DNA from: Sipunculus nudus
Taxonomy: Eukaryota; Annelida; Sipuncula; Golfingiida; Sipunculidae
NCBI GenBank assembly: GCA_026874595.1
Contig: CM049318.1
Span: forward strand, 27,118,956-27,182,955
Direction: 5' to 3'
DNA length: 64,000 nt
The notes under the pieces were generated by a model. The model searched no databases, was not told the origin of the DNA, and was given only the letters and a program-made list of their open reading frames with translations. Every line of letters begins with the position of its first letter. The stretch's first letter is position 1. Made by a program: the position numbers and the translations under genes. Below, one piece after another: positions 44,420 through 54,599 of the stretch.

Positions 44420-45110
44420 GTGAAAGACGAAAGATCAAAAAGCTTATCTAGTTCTATATAAAATGATTAATGGTTGGCAACCCTTTTTTGGTGCGACTCA
44501 TTACATGATGAGGTTGGGAACAATTTGATTGGTATGAATTGCGAAACAGGTATAGTCTGTGTCGACTAGCAGCTTGCAGGCCTACGTCCGTACAACAAAA
44601 CACTATTTCTTTATCAACGACATCGTTAGAACTATTTACGAGGGACGTCACATCCGTTTCCATTTTCAGGAAAAAATTAGAAATATATGTTCAGAAACCA
44701 ACCAAATGTATAACCCCAACCCCCCAAAAATAACAGTCCTGCAGTATATATGGCGATAACCAATCGGCACAAAGACACGTCATAAACCAATGCGTCTTGA
44801 TTACAGCTACCTTAGTGGACATATAAATAAAAACAATTATCTTGAAAATCCGAATTGCTCTTGTGGTCTTGCGATAGAGACCCCTGAACACTATTTTTTA
44901 TTGTCCCAATTATGCGAATAATATAGAATAATTAATCATGGTAACAGTGTAGCACCAAAATTAATATGCTACTACACAGGAGGAAGTATTTGTTGGACAC
45001 GGACAGCTTTGAACTTTTTATTATACAACGTTTCATAGTTGGAGCCTTTGCAGTAAAATTTAACTCTTGGCAATATAGTAAAGCATATTCGACATATGAT
45101 CTCCAACTAT
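44420..45110 (+). pseudogene. non-LTR retrotransposon 3' end (RT C-terminal region)
   Basis: Frames give ISLSTTSLELFTRDVTS (about 44,610), LDYSYLSGHINKNNYLENP (about 44,790-44,845), NCSCGLAIETPEHYFLL (about 44,845-44,895) and FELFIIQRFIVGAF (about 45,010-45,050). The closing CSCG..ET.EHYF zinc-like motif and following I.QRFI helix are characteristic of the C-terminus of many animal LINE ORF2 proteins. The upstream polymerase is missing (5' truncation) and frames change several times. Confidence 0.65.
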
Positions 45111-45222
45111 TAATATTTTTTTTTATTTCTTGTCGTTGTATAGTCCATGTTTGTAATGTTCAGATATATATGTCAAAATAATTAAGTAAAACGTGTCTTT
45201 TTTTATAAGATTTAATGATTAT

Positions 45223-45264
45223 TTAAGGTATTAAAAACTAGTTTCATTAAGGTATTAAAAACTA
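45223..45264. repeat. tandem repeat at LINE tail
   Basis: TTAAGGTATTAAAAACTAGT occurs twice. Short 3' tandem repeats are common at LINE tails. Confidence 0.7.
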
Positions 45265-45280
45265 GTTATCATAGGTTGGG

Positions 45281-45790
45281 ATGTATATGGAGTTGCCTAA
45301 GGCTTATCACGCGTGCCAAGCCAGATACGGGTAGCTCTCTTCAGAGGGTGGGGTTATGATGTAATAGTAGGTCGGCGCTGGGTAGAGTGGTGTCCGGAAG
45401 GGCCGATTAGTGGCACCAGCGAACGTTATCTCCGACAGCCTGTCTTTGTCAGTTTGTCAGAAGCCATCTGGACTGTGATGTCACCGATAACTTGGATTCA
45501 GTTACAGCCTCGTGCTGTAGGGAAAATTCAGGTCGTTTGATTAAGCCAATCAAAATTATTTTTACAGAGTGACCAATGGAAGGTCAGCCAATGAGGGATA
45601 GTTTTAGTAGGGGGAGGCTGAGAAGAAAGCTGGAGCAGAAAAAAATCACATTGGCAGTCCCGGGGTGGCGTGGTAACATCGAATCGCCAAGAACTAGTCA
45701 ACCTAATAAAGAACAGTTCAGGTAAAGAACCGGGGACTCGTTTATTGGTTTGACAACAGAGATTGTGGAAATATTCTTCTCACAGACAAC
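45281..45790 (+). other. possible solo LTR or gene fragment, unresolved
   Basis: Moderate GC. Carries AATAAAGAACAGTTCAGG (about 45,708) and GGGGACTCGTTTATTGGTTT, a pattern common at 3' ends of LTRs. TG...CA ends could be TGTATATGG (45,281) and CTCACA (about 45,785), but no flanking duplication was established. Confidence 0.3.
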
Positions 45791-45962
45791 GAGAAAAATT
45801 AAAAACATTAATAACGTACTACAAGAGGATTCCTTGTCGATACCAAACTGACAATAGCTGTCAAGCACTCATTCCCCAGGACTGACCTAGACCGAAACCC
45901 GAGCCACTGCGGCAAATAGGCACCTCAGTAAATTAACATCAAGAGTCAGGACTAAGGAGTGA

Positions 45963-45966
<4 letters not shown>

Positions 45967-46008
<42 letters not shown>

Positions 46009-46037
46009 TATATATATAGAAATATATATATATATTG
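45967..46037. repeat. (AT)n microsatellite with TAGAAA interruptions
   Basis: Two TA tracts separated by two copies of TAGAAATATATA. Confidence 0.9.
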
Positions 46038-46143
46038 ATATCTGTATGTCAGTTGTATGTCATGTTACATAATCATTGTGGTGAAGTTGTATCGGTTGCA
46101 TAATGTAACTATGTATGTGTTGCATAATGAAGAGTATATCTAC

Positions 46144-47674
46144 TAGGGCCCTGCGCGGGGCGGGTTTTGACCCGCGGCCCGCGGGGGCCCGCAGCCCGCG
46201 GGCCCCCGCGGGCCCTTGCATAGGAATATTTGCGGGGCGGGCTACATCTAAGAAAGTGCGGGGCGGGCCGAAACGATGTCTGTGCGGGGCGGGCTGGGCT
46301 GCGGGTTGATGATCTGGCAGTTCAGTAAAATATGAATATAAAATTATACTTTAAAAAAATATCATTTGAAGAAATTGGAATTTTTGTATAAAATGTTTTC
46401 AGGTGTCGTAAATTTGAATAAAAAAATATATCCCTGTTAACCCCTTATTCTGACTGACAGTTGAAACAACACTATGCAAATGTGTCTTTTCTAGGTATAA
46501 CATCAATTTGTAATACAAAATAGATGGTGTATCCTTAATCTTAAATCTAGACTTTACACAATTGTCTTTGCAATGGGAGCTGGTCAAAACTTTGTATAAA
46601 GTTACCTGGCCTGATGTTGTTTATGGACTGTAACCCTGTACTTGTGTCAGGTCTCAGATATTACATAATATGGCTGGGAGTGAAGCAAGGGCTTGATTAC
46701 CTTTGATCTTGTAATAGAGAGTGTCTGGCTACAGCTGGCTCTGTAGGTGAATCAATTGACCTGGAACTCCACAAAGCCTAAGGTGGACTCCTTATCTAAT
46801 TGTAACTCCATGTGCTGGCTAATTGTAAATGACACTGGCCACTGGCTGGTCAAATCCCTGTTCGGTCACAGCATAATGTGTTGATGATTGCTGTAAGAAA
46901 CAAGGCTCTGGCCATGTCTAGATCTCAATGGACATCCTGAACTGAAAGCCACATCAGACAGATTACCCCTCTACTCCCTTGACCTGATTAGTCTCAGTTT
47001 CAGCTAATTGGCAGATTATGACTATAAAAATTTAACCAGCAACACATCTTGTTAGTTTGATGGCTTGTGATTAGCCAATACTATTCTAAAGGGTCACTTT
47101 GGGTACAAATACTTTGAAGAAGTCTAATTTTTTTCTTTACTTTTTTTTTATATATTTTAGTAGAAACAGACACAATAAACCAAAGGTTTGTTTATTACCG
47201 CTGTAAAATATGAAAACATATTTAAGGTGTGTTAAATTATTATCTATAAATTAAATCCATCTAACCAATCAAACATGTTTTAAAAAATATTTCATGATTT
47301 ATGATTTGAATTATTGCAAAAACGTATTTAAATAAATTTTTCATTCCAATCAGCAAACATTTTATATATATTAATAATAAGCGTGTCTTATACATGTGCT
47401 CTAAAATATTTTGATATGTAAATCTTTGGAATCGAAAACTATTTTTCATTATTTTGCGGGCTGGACTTCGGGCCATAAACTTAAAAAAACGCGGGGCGGG
47501 GCGGGTGCGGGCTGAAAGAAAATTTTGCGGGGCGGGTGCGGGCTGAAAGAATCAAAGTAACTGCGGGGCGGGGCGGGCTGAATTTATTTTTTTGATTGCG
47601 GGGCGGGCTGCGAGCTAACAGAGCATGATGCGGGGCGGGTGCGGGTTCAATTTTTCAGCCCGCGCAGGGCCTTA
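46144..47674. mobile_element. GC-rich non-autonomous hAT-like element
   Basis: Terminal inverted repeats TAGGGCCCTGCGCGGG (left) and TAAGGCCCTGCGCGGG (right, complement). The flank TATATCTACT stands on both sides; the shared bases leave the boundary ambiguous by one or two, but 8 bp, as for hAT, fits. Both subterminal regions are arrays of GCGGGGCGGG(T)GCGGGC. The 46,330-47,440 centre is AT-rich without coding capacity. Confidence 0.82.
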
Positions 47675-47709
47675 TATCTACTGACATTTTAATGGAGGCG
47701 AGCGATCCT

Positions 47710-47718
<9 letters not shown>

Positions 47719-47757
<39 letters not shown>
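47719..47757. repeat. (AT)n microsatellite
   Basis: Pure AT tract after GTGTGTGT. Confidence 0.95.
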
Positions 47758-47759
<2 letters not shown>

Positions 47760-47874
47760 AACAAACTTAATGCCATACAAGTAATAAATAAATTACTATT
47801 AGGCAAGCACTTAAATGTCATTATTGTGATAGATGACTTAAGAGGAAAGAATGTTTTCTTGCCACCACATTCAG

Positions 47875-48010
47875 GCCGATGCAATAGAATTGGAGCCAGA
47901 CATCTCTTATGCCATAGAGCTTGCACGGTGGAAGAGTTTCAAGTTGGTGTGTGTTTCTCCCGACTTCACTGTTTTTCTGCTCCCAAGACCTTGCACTGAA
48001 AACACTTGCG
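47875..48010 (+). CDS. isolated exon candidate (136 nt)
   Basis: Plus-strand acceptor CTTGCCACCACATTCAG and strong donor GCG/GTAAGT bound 136 nt with one open frame: ADAIELEPDISYAIELAR, then WKSFKLVCVSPDFTVFLLP and a Cys pair at the end. No partner exon was found. It could be a gene fragment carried by a transposon. Confidence 0.33.
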
Positions 48011-48099
48011 GTAAGTCTGCTATTTGTTTTAGCTCCTGTATCCATTGTTATCTTGATTATCCGTATATATACACCTTAACTGCTCAACAGATCAAATGA

Positions 48100-48360
48100 C
48101 GGGTTTCGGAATATGTCTTATGAAGTTTCCTATGATGAAAATGTTGATCGCTCTCTAATCGTTTGATATCGAGTTCTGCTCTCTGGATTGGCTGGGTCCC
48201 TGCTGCTGGTGTCGGTTTGTATCCTGCCCTGGCCTTTGTGGCTGCAGGTGCTATAGCTTTCTTCAGGTCACCGGTATGGGTAAAACGGTGGCCGTCTCCC
48301 GCGGCTCCCTTGCTTAGCTTGTGTGGCATCAAGTCTATCGGCTCCATTTGAATTCTCAAT
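48100..48360 (-). other. 91-codon open frame, function unknown
   Basis: A minus-strand frame (48,084-48,359) is rich in Ala, Lys and His with GYKPTPAAGTQPIQRAELD. Base composition is less AT-biased than its surroundings. Not assigned to any family. Confidence 0.25.
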
Positions 48361-48434
48361 TATGCTTAAGGAACGCACAGGGCTGGATTCTTGACTATAG
48401 CAACCTGTAGCTCCTCGACAAAACTTATGGCAGA

Positions 48435-48464
48435 GGCTATTTTGCCGGTAGAGGCAAAATAGCC
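48435..48464. repeat. perfect 12-bp stem inverted repeat
   Basis: GGCTATTTTGCC and GGCAAAATAGCC separated by six bases. Further half-sites follow: GGTAAAATAGCC (about 48,487) and CTATTTTGCCGGTA (about 48,514). Confidence 0.85.
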
Positions 48465-48529
48465 CAGCAGGTAAATAGCGTTTCAGGTAAAATAGCCTAT
48501 TACATACATATGTCTATTTTGCCGGTACA

Positions 48530-50850
48530 ATAAAGTTGCCCATAATAAAACTTTGATTGGGTCAAAAATATGAAAGATTACATGGGGCCACTCATTTAAT
48601 TAGAGGATTTGTATAACCAAACGCTAAATGAAATTACTTATTTCCAAATAAGATCTGATAAAATATTCGAAGTGTCTAGACTAGAGGTCCGGACCTGTAC
48701 ACATTGCCCCCAGAGCTTAAGGTCCAGACCATTCCCGGTAAGCACTTACGCAATTAAGTGAAGCCTACATACAGACATCAGCATTATGAGTAATACTCTG
48801 TGCAATTTATTAATAAACTTTAGTTATAGGCTTCATGCAACTGGAAATTTATTAATAAAGCCCATAATATTAATCAGTTTTCATTAATTTCTTAAAATGT
48901 TTGCATGACTTGGGTAGGCCTAATTATATTTTCATTAAATCAGATATGGACTTCATTTCAAACCTAGCAAATATGAACATATACTTGCATAGGTCTTTTG
49001 TTTAAACATATATCTCTGAGTACATATATTCAAAACTTGCTTCATAAGGTCATGGTCAATTTAAAATCAAACAGTTCCCTTCTGTCCCATTTTATTCTTT
49101 GGTAATTTGCAGATATCCGGGTCTATGCGCATTCTCCAAGTTGTAGAAATTCCTGCATTAAGTGCTACAATTAAAACTAAATAAAATTTATATTTATTAC
49201 TAAATGCCGGAACAATAGCAAATGTTCTGGTAGGTCCGTCAGCCAGTGCCGGAGAAATAGCTCCCATACGTGTGTCCGGCAGTGTCAGTGCGCGTGCTCA
49301 TAGGAAGTGCCGCAACTTTAGCCTATATGATGGGTGACCGAGTCCGAACATTTAGCAACAGCCTTAAATATTTCATATAATAAGATCTTAGATGCCAGCA
49401 ATTTCTACATCTATATTCAATCATACAAGAATAATTTGCAAAATACAAATAACTATTTGGTAGATATTTTTTGGGGGGGCGGGGGGGGGGGTGTTAAAAT
49501 GACTATCACTCATAGCAAAATATTTGGGATTGGGATATACAAGGAAATCCTAACCCCACAACCTCGCAGGCTTTAAGGTTCTTGTACACCAATGCCATAA
49601 GATTTTTTACCAATAAAAGAAGTATAACATGCTAACGGTGATATACTGAAGCCAAAATTGGATCTACGGTAAAAATTTGTTGATTTTTTTCACATTGTAC
49701 GTCCATCAGTGCCTAGCAGAGGAATGAGCACACGAAGTACATTTAGACGGCAGAGAGGACCACATCCCGAACATGGCCTCCCACTTGATTGGACACTAGG
49801 TCCTGTGAGCATATCTTCGACTGTTTGTCACCTAGAGGTAGGAAATTCTGGGGCTTATGTTTCGTTGATACATGATTTGTCCATTTGTAAACCTTGTAAT
49901 TTTAAGACTCCTTTATATACCGATTTATTTTTTTTAATATATATGTATCCATAATGGACACATCTCTTATTAAAAGATTATGTAAATATTTGTATTTATA
50001 CTTCTAACAACATTCACCTGAGGATCGAGTCGCATCCCGTGAAACAGTTTGTAGTGAATTTGCAGTGTTGTTTTTCTTCATCATTATATTTTGATACATA
50101 TATATGTATATACATATGTCACGCGCCGTCGGTCAATCTGGCCTATCGTAAGCCGTGACAAACATGACTCAGGCAGGCAGGTGATCTGGCCGTAATGTCA
50201 GAGGGCCGATCTGGCGCTAGCCTATCGTCCGATGGGTCAAACCCAACGATCGATATTTAAGTTCGAACTGAACGAAAAGTATATACAATATCATGTATTT
50301 TTTTATAAAATAAAATAGACAATAAGATAATTAAATGATGTAACCTATGAAATTAAAAAAACTTAACTAACCACTAACGTAGCTGATGTATCATACTTTT
50401 AGATAATATACAGACTGCGGCTAATGATAAATCTTAATTTTCCTTGTGTAATGTTTATATGTTATTCTATACATGTTCATCTATAATCTCTCCTAGGTCC
50501 AACTAGAATATCGTTATCCTATGCGGTTCTGTCGAAATGCATTTTTTTATAATTTTTTATAGGTCAAGCTCCCTATACTATCCCAGTAGCTGCTGCATGC
50601 TCACATATATGTAGTACATGGACACGTTTCCTTAATATAAATATAATAAGTATACACCACGTGATTACGTGTTTTAAGTCGTCTTATTTATTTTTATTTA
50701 TGTAAAACGCTCTTATCAGATGAATAAGCAAAGAGTCAAATGTCAATTTTAATACTAAAATAACAATGTGCCCAGCCCCACTACAATGACCATTTTACTC
50801 CCCCCCCCCCCCCAAGCAATGCATATATTATGCCTGTCTGCTTAAAAAAC
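48530..50850. other. gene-poor stretch
   Basis: AT-rich with a GGGGGGGCGGGGGGGGGG tract (about 49,471-49,491), a GC-richer 50,118-50,260 segment with repeated GATCTGGC, and a C run at about 50,802-50,813. Short open frames at 49,334 and 49,709 are not convincing. Confidence 0.4.
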
Positions 50851-51195
50851 CTCTGATGTGACTATCAGCCAACCAAATGCAAGTCAACAAACGCTCGACA
50901 GGCATCAGGGACCGCCCAGAAACCACGTGAGGGGCAATTCTCTCTGAGACTGTGGCCTGTTCAAACGGTCACCTGGTCGATGAGCTGTACCTCAAAACGA
51001 TATGAACAACATTGGCTTCGTGTATTCCCCGCTTGGCTGGTAAACCGTTTTGCATCCAGCAAAGGGTCTCATCTGATTGGACCAAAATACAGTGCTCCCC
51101 TCTGGTGTAGAGATTCAGGATACAAGGTCATAACTAACAGCGCTTACGATATAGGTAGTTGGCCTATAGGTAAAGCGCTGTGTAAAGAGCGTATT
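50850..51195. mobile_element. dispersed element, inverted relative of 16,996-17,680
   Basis: Reverse-complement match to 16,996-17,680, without its 340-bp internal segment. The shared ends are ACGCTCTT.A.ACAGCGCTT and GATGCCTGTCGAGCGTTTG. Confidence 0.7.
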
Positions 51196-51482
51196 AAAGT
51201 TTATGAAACTGTCTAGCGTTTATTAGAAACGTCTTTTATCCACTTGAACTATAAATGGTATGCATTAACAGCATCGAAACCCCTAAATATGGAATGAAAC
51301 TCCTTAGCGCTGTTAGCTCTATCGTGCACCACCTAATTGTGCATAACACCTTATGTATAGGTAATGTCACGGTGGGAAGGTTCAGGGGAATTAAACGTAA
51401 TCAATCACAAGGTTAAAGGTTTGCACTAAAAATTTATAATATTGCGTCTTTTTATTGTATTTTTCACAGAATTTATTAAATA

Positions 51483-51562
51483 TGAAGTCGACCGATGGCA
51501 CAAGCCCATCGGCCGACGGGTTTACCATCGGCCGTCGGGAGACCGACCGATGGCGCGGGACA

Positions 51563-51566
<4 letters not shown>
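51483..51566. repeat. CCGATGG/CCATCGG inverted repeat cluster
   Basis: CGACCGATGGC, CCCATCGGCCGACGGG, CCATCGGCCGTCGGG and CGACCGATGGCGCGGG lie within 84 bp and can pair in several ways. It directly precedes a long AT tract. Confidence 0.75.

Positions 51567-51628
<62 letters not shown>
51567..51628. repeat. (AT)n microsatellite
   Basis: Sixty-two bases of TA repeat. Confidence 0.97.
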
Positions 51629-51633
<5 letters not shown>

Positions 51634-53176
51634 GTGTGTTTAATTTATTTTTTACTACTGTATATAATTAAAACCGATTTAAATTCATATACCGATGCAG
51701 TGTTTTGTATTTACTTAACAGATTGACTATGTATTCCTGTCACAAAACATGGTTCTGGACCTTCCTCGAACACTCGGGAAGGGGGGGGGGGGGGGACGAC
51801 GCCTTCAATTTCAGTAGGCACATTCCGTTATGCGTGGTATTCATTCATTGATTTATTGGACGTGCATTACATGGACGCGTCCTGTGTCCATCCTGCAGCG
51901 ATGAACCACCACATTTTTATCATGAATGGAATCACATTAAGTTTCCATAATATCCATCTGCCTTGGGAAGTATTCTTGAACACGCAAATAAAACCGCCTA
52001 CTAGTCTTCAGGGCACAGCTCATAATGTCAGGGTCTTCCTTAATAATCGGGAGGCCCGTCAATTGCTACGGACGTATTTGGACGCCAAGGACCCGATATT
52101 TTGGAAGAGAGAGGAGTTCATTCGTCTGATGGAGTTGATGTTACTATAAAAACCAGCCATGACGGCATTTCTAGAGGAGTATTGTGAACATGGATACACC
52201 CGCAAGGCACCGGCAATGTGCAGGCGTTTAGTATATGCTCTTGCGGCTTATTCGACGGAACGTTACGGCTCTGTTCAATTTTAATGATCTAGGCACCGTA
52301 GAAACGCTCAAGGCATATCTGTGCAATCTTGACCTCGTCCGGAATTCGTACATTCCGCGGACGATGCAAGAAAATTTCCCGGCAATGTACTGTCGGATTG
52401 CAAAGACTGAGTTGCCTGTCCGTCAAATGTTCAGGCCAATTGTGCAAGAAATACAAGACAAATGTAGGGCCACTATATTAATCGCAAAGCACATGTTGCC
52501 AACTGCTGAGGAGGGTCACTGTAGGACCTGTTGACGTTTTTTCCCGAAATAATAAGGTGAAGAGCTTCAGGGGTACATATGTCCAAGATGAAACAACAAT
52601 CAAGCAGGAACTCACCAGCTCGTGTGACAAATTGAAACAATGACGCAGGACAGGCCACAAAACACTTCTCCCCGGTCTGTTCACCATGACTTGTAAACTT
52701 GGTAAGACGGATTTTCTATATATAATAATATTAACAATAATGAGGTAAACATAATTGAAGGGTCCTAGATACCCATGCACGCTTACAATGCATTGGCATT
52801 TTTTGTACATATTATCTATAATACTTGAATATTTTTACTCAGTTCTTGTGTGTAATTTTGGACATGACAAGTTTTAAGTGTTTTGGGGGATTACTCGTGG
52901 CTACCTTGTCGCGTTTTTTCTCAAATTCAGTAGTAAATGAAATATATTTTACCCACAAGTGTGCATAGGTGTGATCGGTGTTATCAATTACATTATTCCC
53001 ACAGATGTCACATACGGCTACCAGGTCATGACGAATATGAAATCGCCCAACGTCCAATTCACACTACTGCGCTCACGGCTAACCAAAGACAAGTTCATCC
53101 ATATCTCAAATATGTAAAAAAATCAATGCACGGTCTTATTTATATGGGAACAGGCAGAGGTTCCAGTATATATATA

Positions 53177-53187
53177 CAACCTAAAAG

Positions 53188-53221
<34 letters not shown>

Positions 53222-53232
53222 CTTTTAGGTTG
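53177..53232. repeat. palindrome flanking an (AT)n tract
   Basis: CAACCTAAAAGAAA, an AT run, then TTTCTTTTAGGTTG: a 14-bp perfect arm on both sides, giving a self-complementary unit of about 56 bp. Confidence 0.9.
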
Positions 53233-53945
53233 TTGGTTTGATATCGTCACCTAAAAAGGTAATACGGAGTTACACAGAAGCAGGCACTTTGTGTTCTCGG
53301 AAATAAATTTATCAATATTTGCATTATTAAAGAGTTTGACATATCTATCCTCTGTCAAGGTTAGTTATTCTATTGATTTTAATCAAAAACTTTTGACAAT
53401 TCTTGCATATACGTGTATACTGCGTTTAAATGTCATACTGGCTGTTTCCTGCAGATTTACGAACGTATCATTTTTAAAAGTATGTATTTATATTTCAGGT
53501 CCAAAATTGATCGTCTACGACAATGCGTGTAATCTTCACGAGTACTGCTTCAACAGGGATCCCGGCTTCTTCAATGACAGCAATTTTGCATTGGATAAAT
53601 CACAAAGGTATTTGGTTATATCATATCTTTATAATATTATATATAAAATTAATACACGGCGGGTCATATTTAATGAAAAATGATATCATATTACTTTTAC
53701 CAAATGATTTTTTTTTCTCATTTAACACCTTGGTCCATAGCTTGATGATTATGCACACACACGCTCACACATTATATATATAATATATATATATATGAGA
53801 GATAGATAAAGAGAAAAAAAAGAGAGATAAGGACAAAAATATATATTTACAAATGGCTTTATATTTACAAATGCCTTAATATATTCTTGTTAATTATTTT
53901 TAATTGTAGTACAGTAACTTTAAAAAATATATATATTTAAATAAA

Positions 53946-53950
<5 letters not shown>

Positions 53951-54023
<73 letters not shown>
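53951..54023. repeat. (CT)20(AT)16 compound microsatellite
   Basis: Forty bases of CT run directly into about 33 bases of AT. It lies in the last intron of the KDZ pseudogene. Confidence 0.98.
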
Positions 54024-54026
<3 letters not shown>

Positions 54027-54284
54027 GTCTATATATTTGAGTATGGTTCCTTATTTAGAAGAAATCAGTGTGGCTACAAACAGGATGATTTATTCTTTGC
54101 ATTCCAGGTTGCTCTGTGGGATACAACCTTTCTAACTGTCCACAGTTTGCAGAGATCAACTCTCAAGTGGCCGAACAAAGGAATTCAGCACTGGTTAAAT
54201 TGAAACCCGTCCTGTCTTAAATGAATGAAAAGAATTTGTCACATTTAACTTCATTATCCTATTTAAGAAATATGCTTGCGCAGC

Positions 54285-54307
54285 GGGGGGGGGGGGGGGG
54301 GGGGGGG
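54285..54307. repeat. G23 homopolymer
   Basis: Twenty-three consecutive G on the plus strand, the longest homopolymer in the window. Confidence 0.95.
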
Positions 54308-54599
54308 CGGGAGATGACTTAACTCTAGATATGTTAAACTTACAGGTTCACAAGTGCGCATTAATTTACAGGTTTATTCATTTATGGGTAATCAACATCA
54401 GGGTTAAGGAACAATACGTTACATCTAAGGTAAGGTAGAGTGAGTGATCGGGGTGGCAGAGTCATTAAAATAATTAAAAATTTCAACAAGCCTGCAGAAC
54501 TAGCCTGTATGACATTTAAATACAGCATTAAGAAATCCATTACACGTATATTTTAGAATTTAAAATTTATATATGGGTGATTAGTGGATAGTAAAGCCT

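Larger units (their letters stand above)
51850..54290 (+). pseudogene. KDZ-type transposase pseudogene with four exon-like blocks
   Basis: Block 1 (51,856-52,701, with frame changes at about 52,142, 52,260 and 52,535) includes GTAHNVRVFLNNREARQLL, TLKAYLCNLDLVRNSYIP and PGLFTMTCKL. Block 2 (53,005-53,088) continues in frame across a GT-AG intron: DVTYGYQVMTNMKSPNVQF. Block 3 (53,499-53,607) has PKLIVYDNACNLHEYC and, one frame over, LHWINHKG. Block 4 (from 54,108) has GCSVGYNLSNCPQFAEINSQ and VAEQRNSALVKLKP. The YDNAC..H.YC and HW..HKGCS.GY boxes are hallmarks of Kyakuja/Dileera/Zisupton transposases. Stops and a lost donor after block 2 mark decay. Confidence 0.75.

Noticed and set aside
47709-48099. 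Plus-strand frames opening with YIYIYI runs and similar frames at 4,641, 51,442 and 52,937
   Set aside because: They start in (AT)n microsatellites; only the splice-bounded 47,875-48,010 segment was kept as a candidate.
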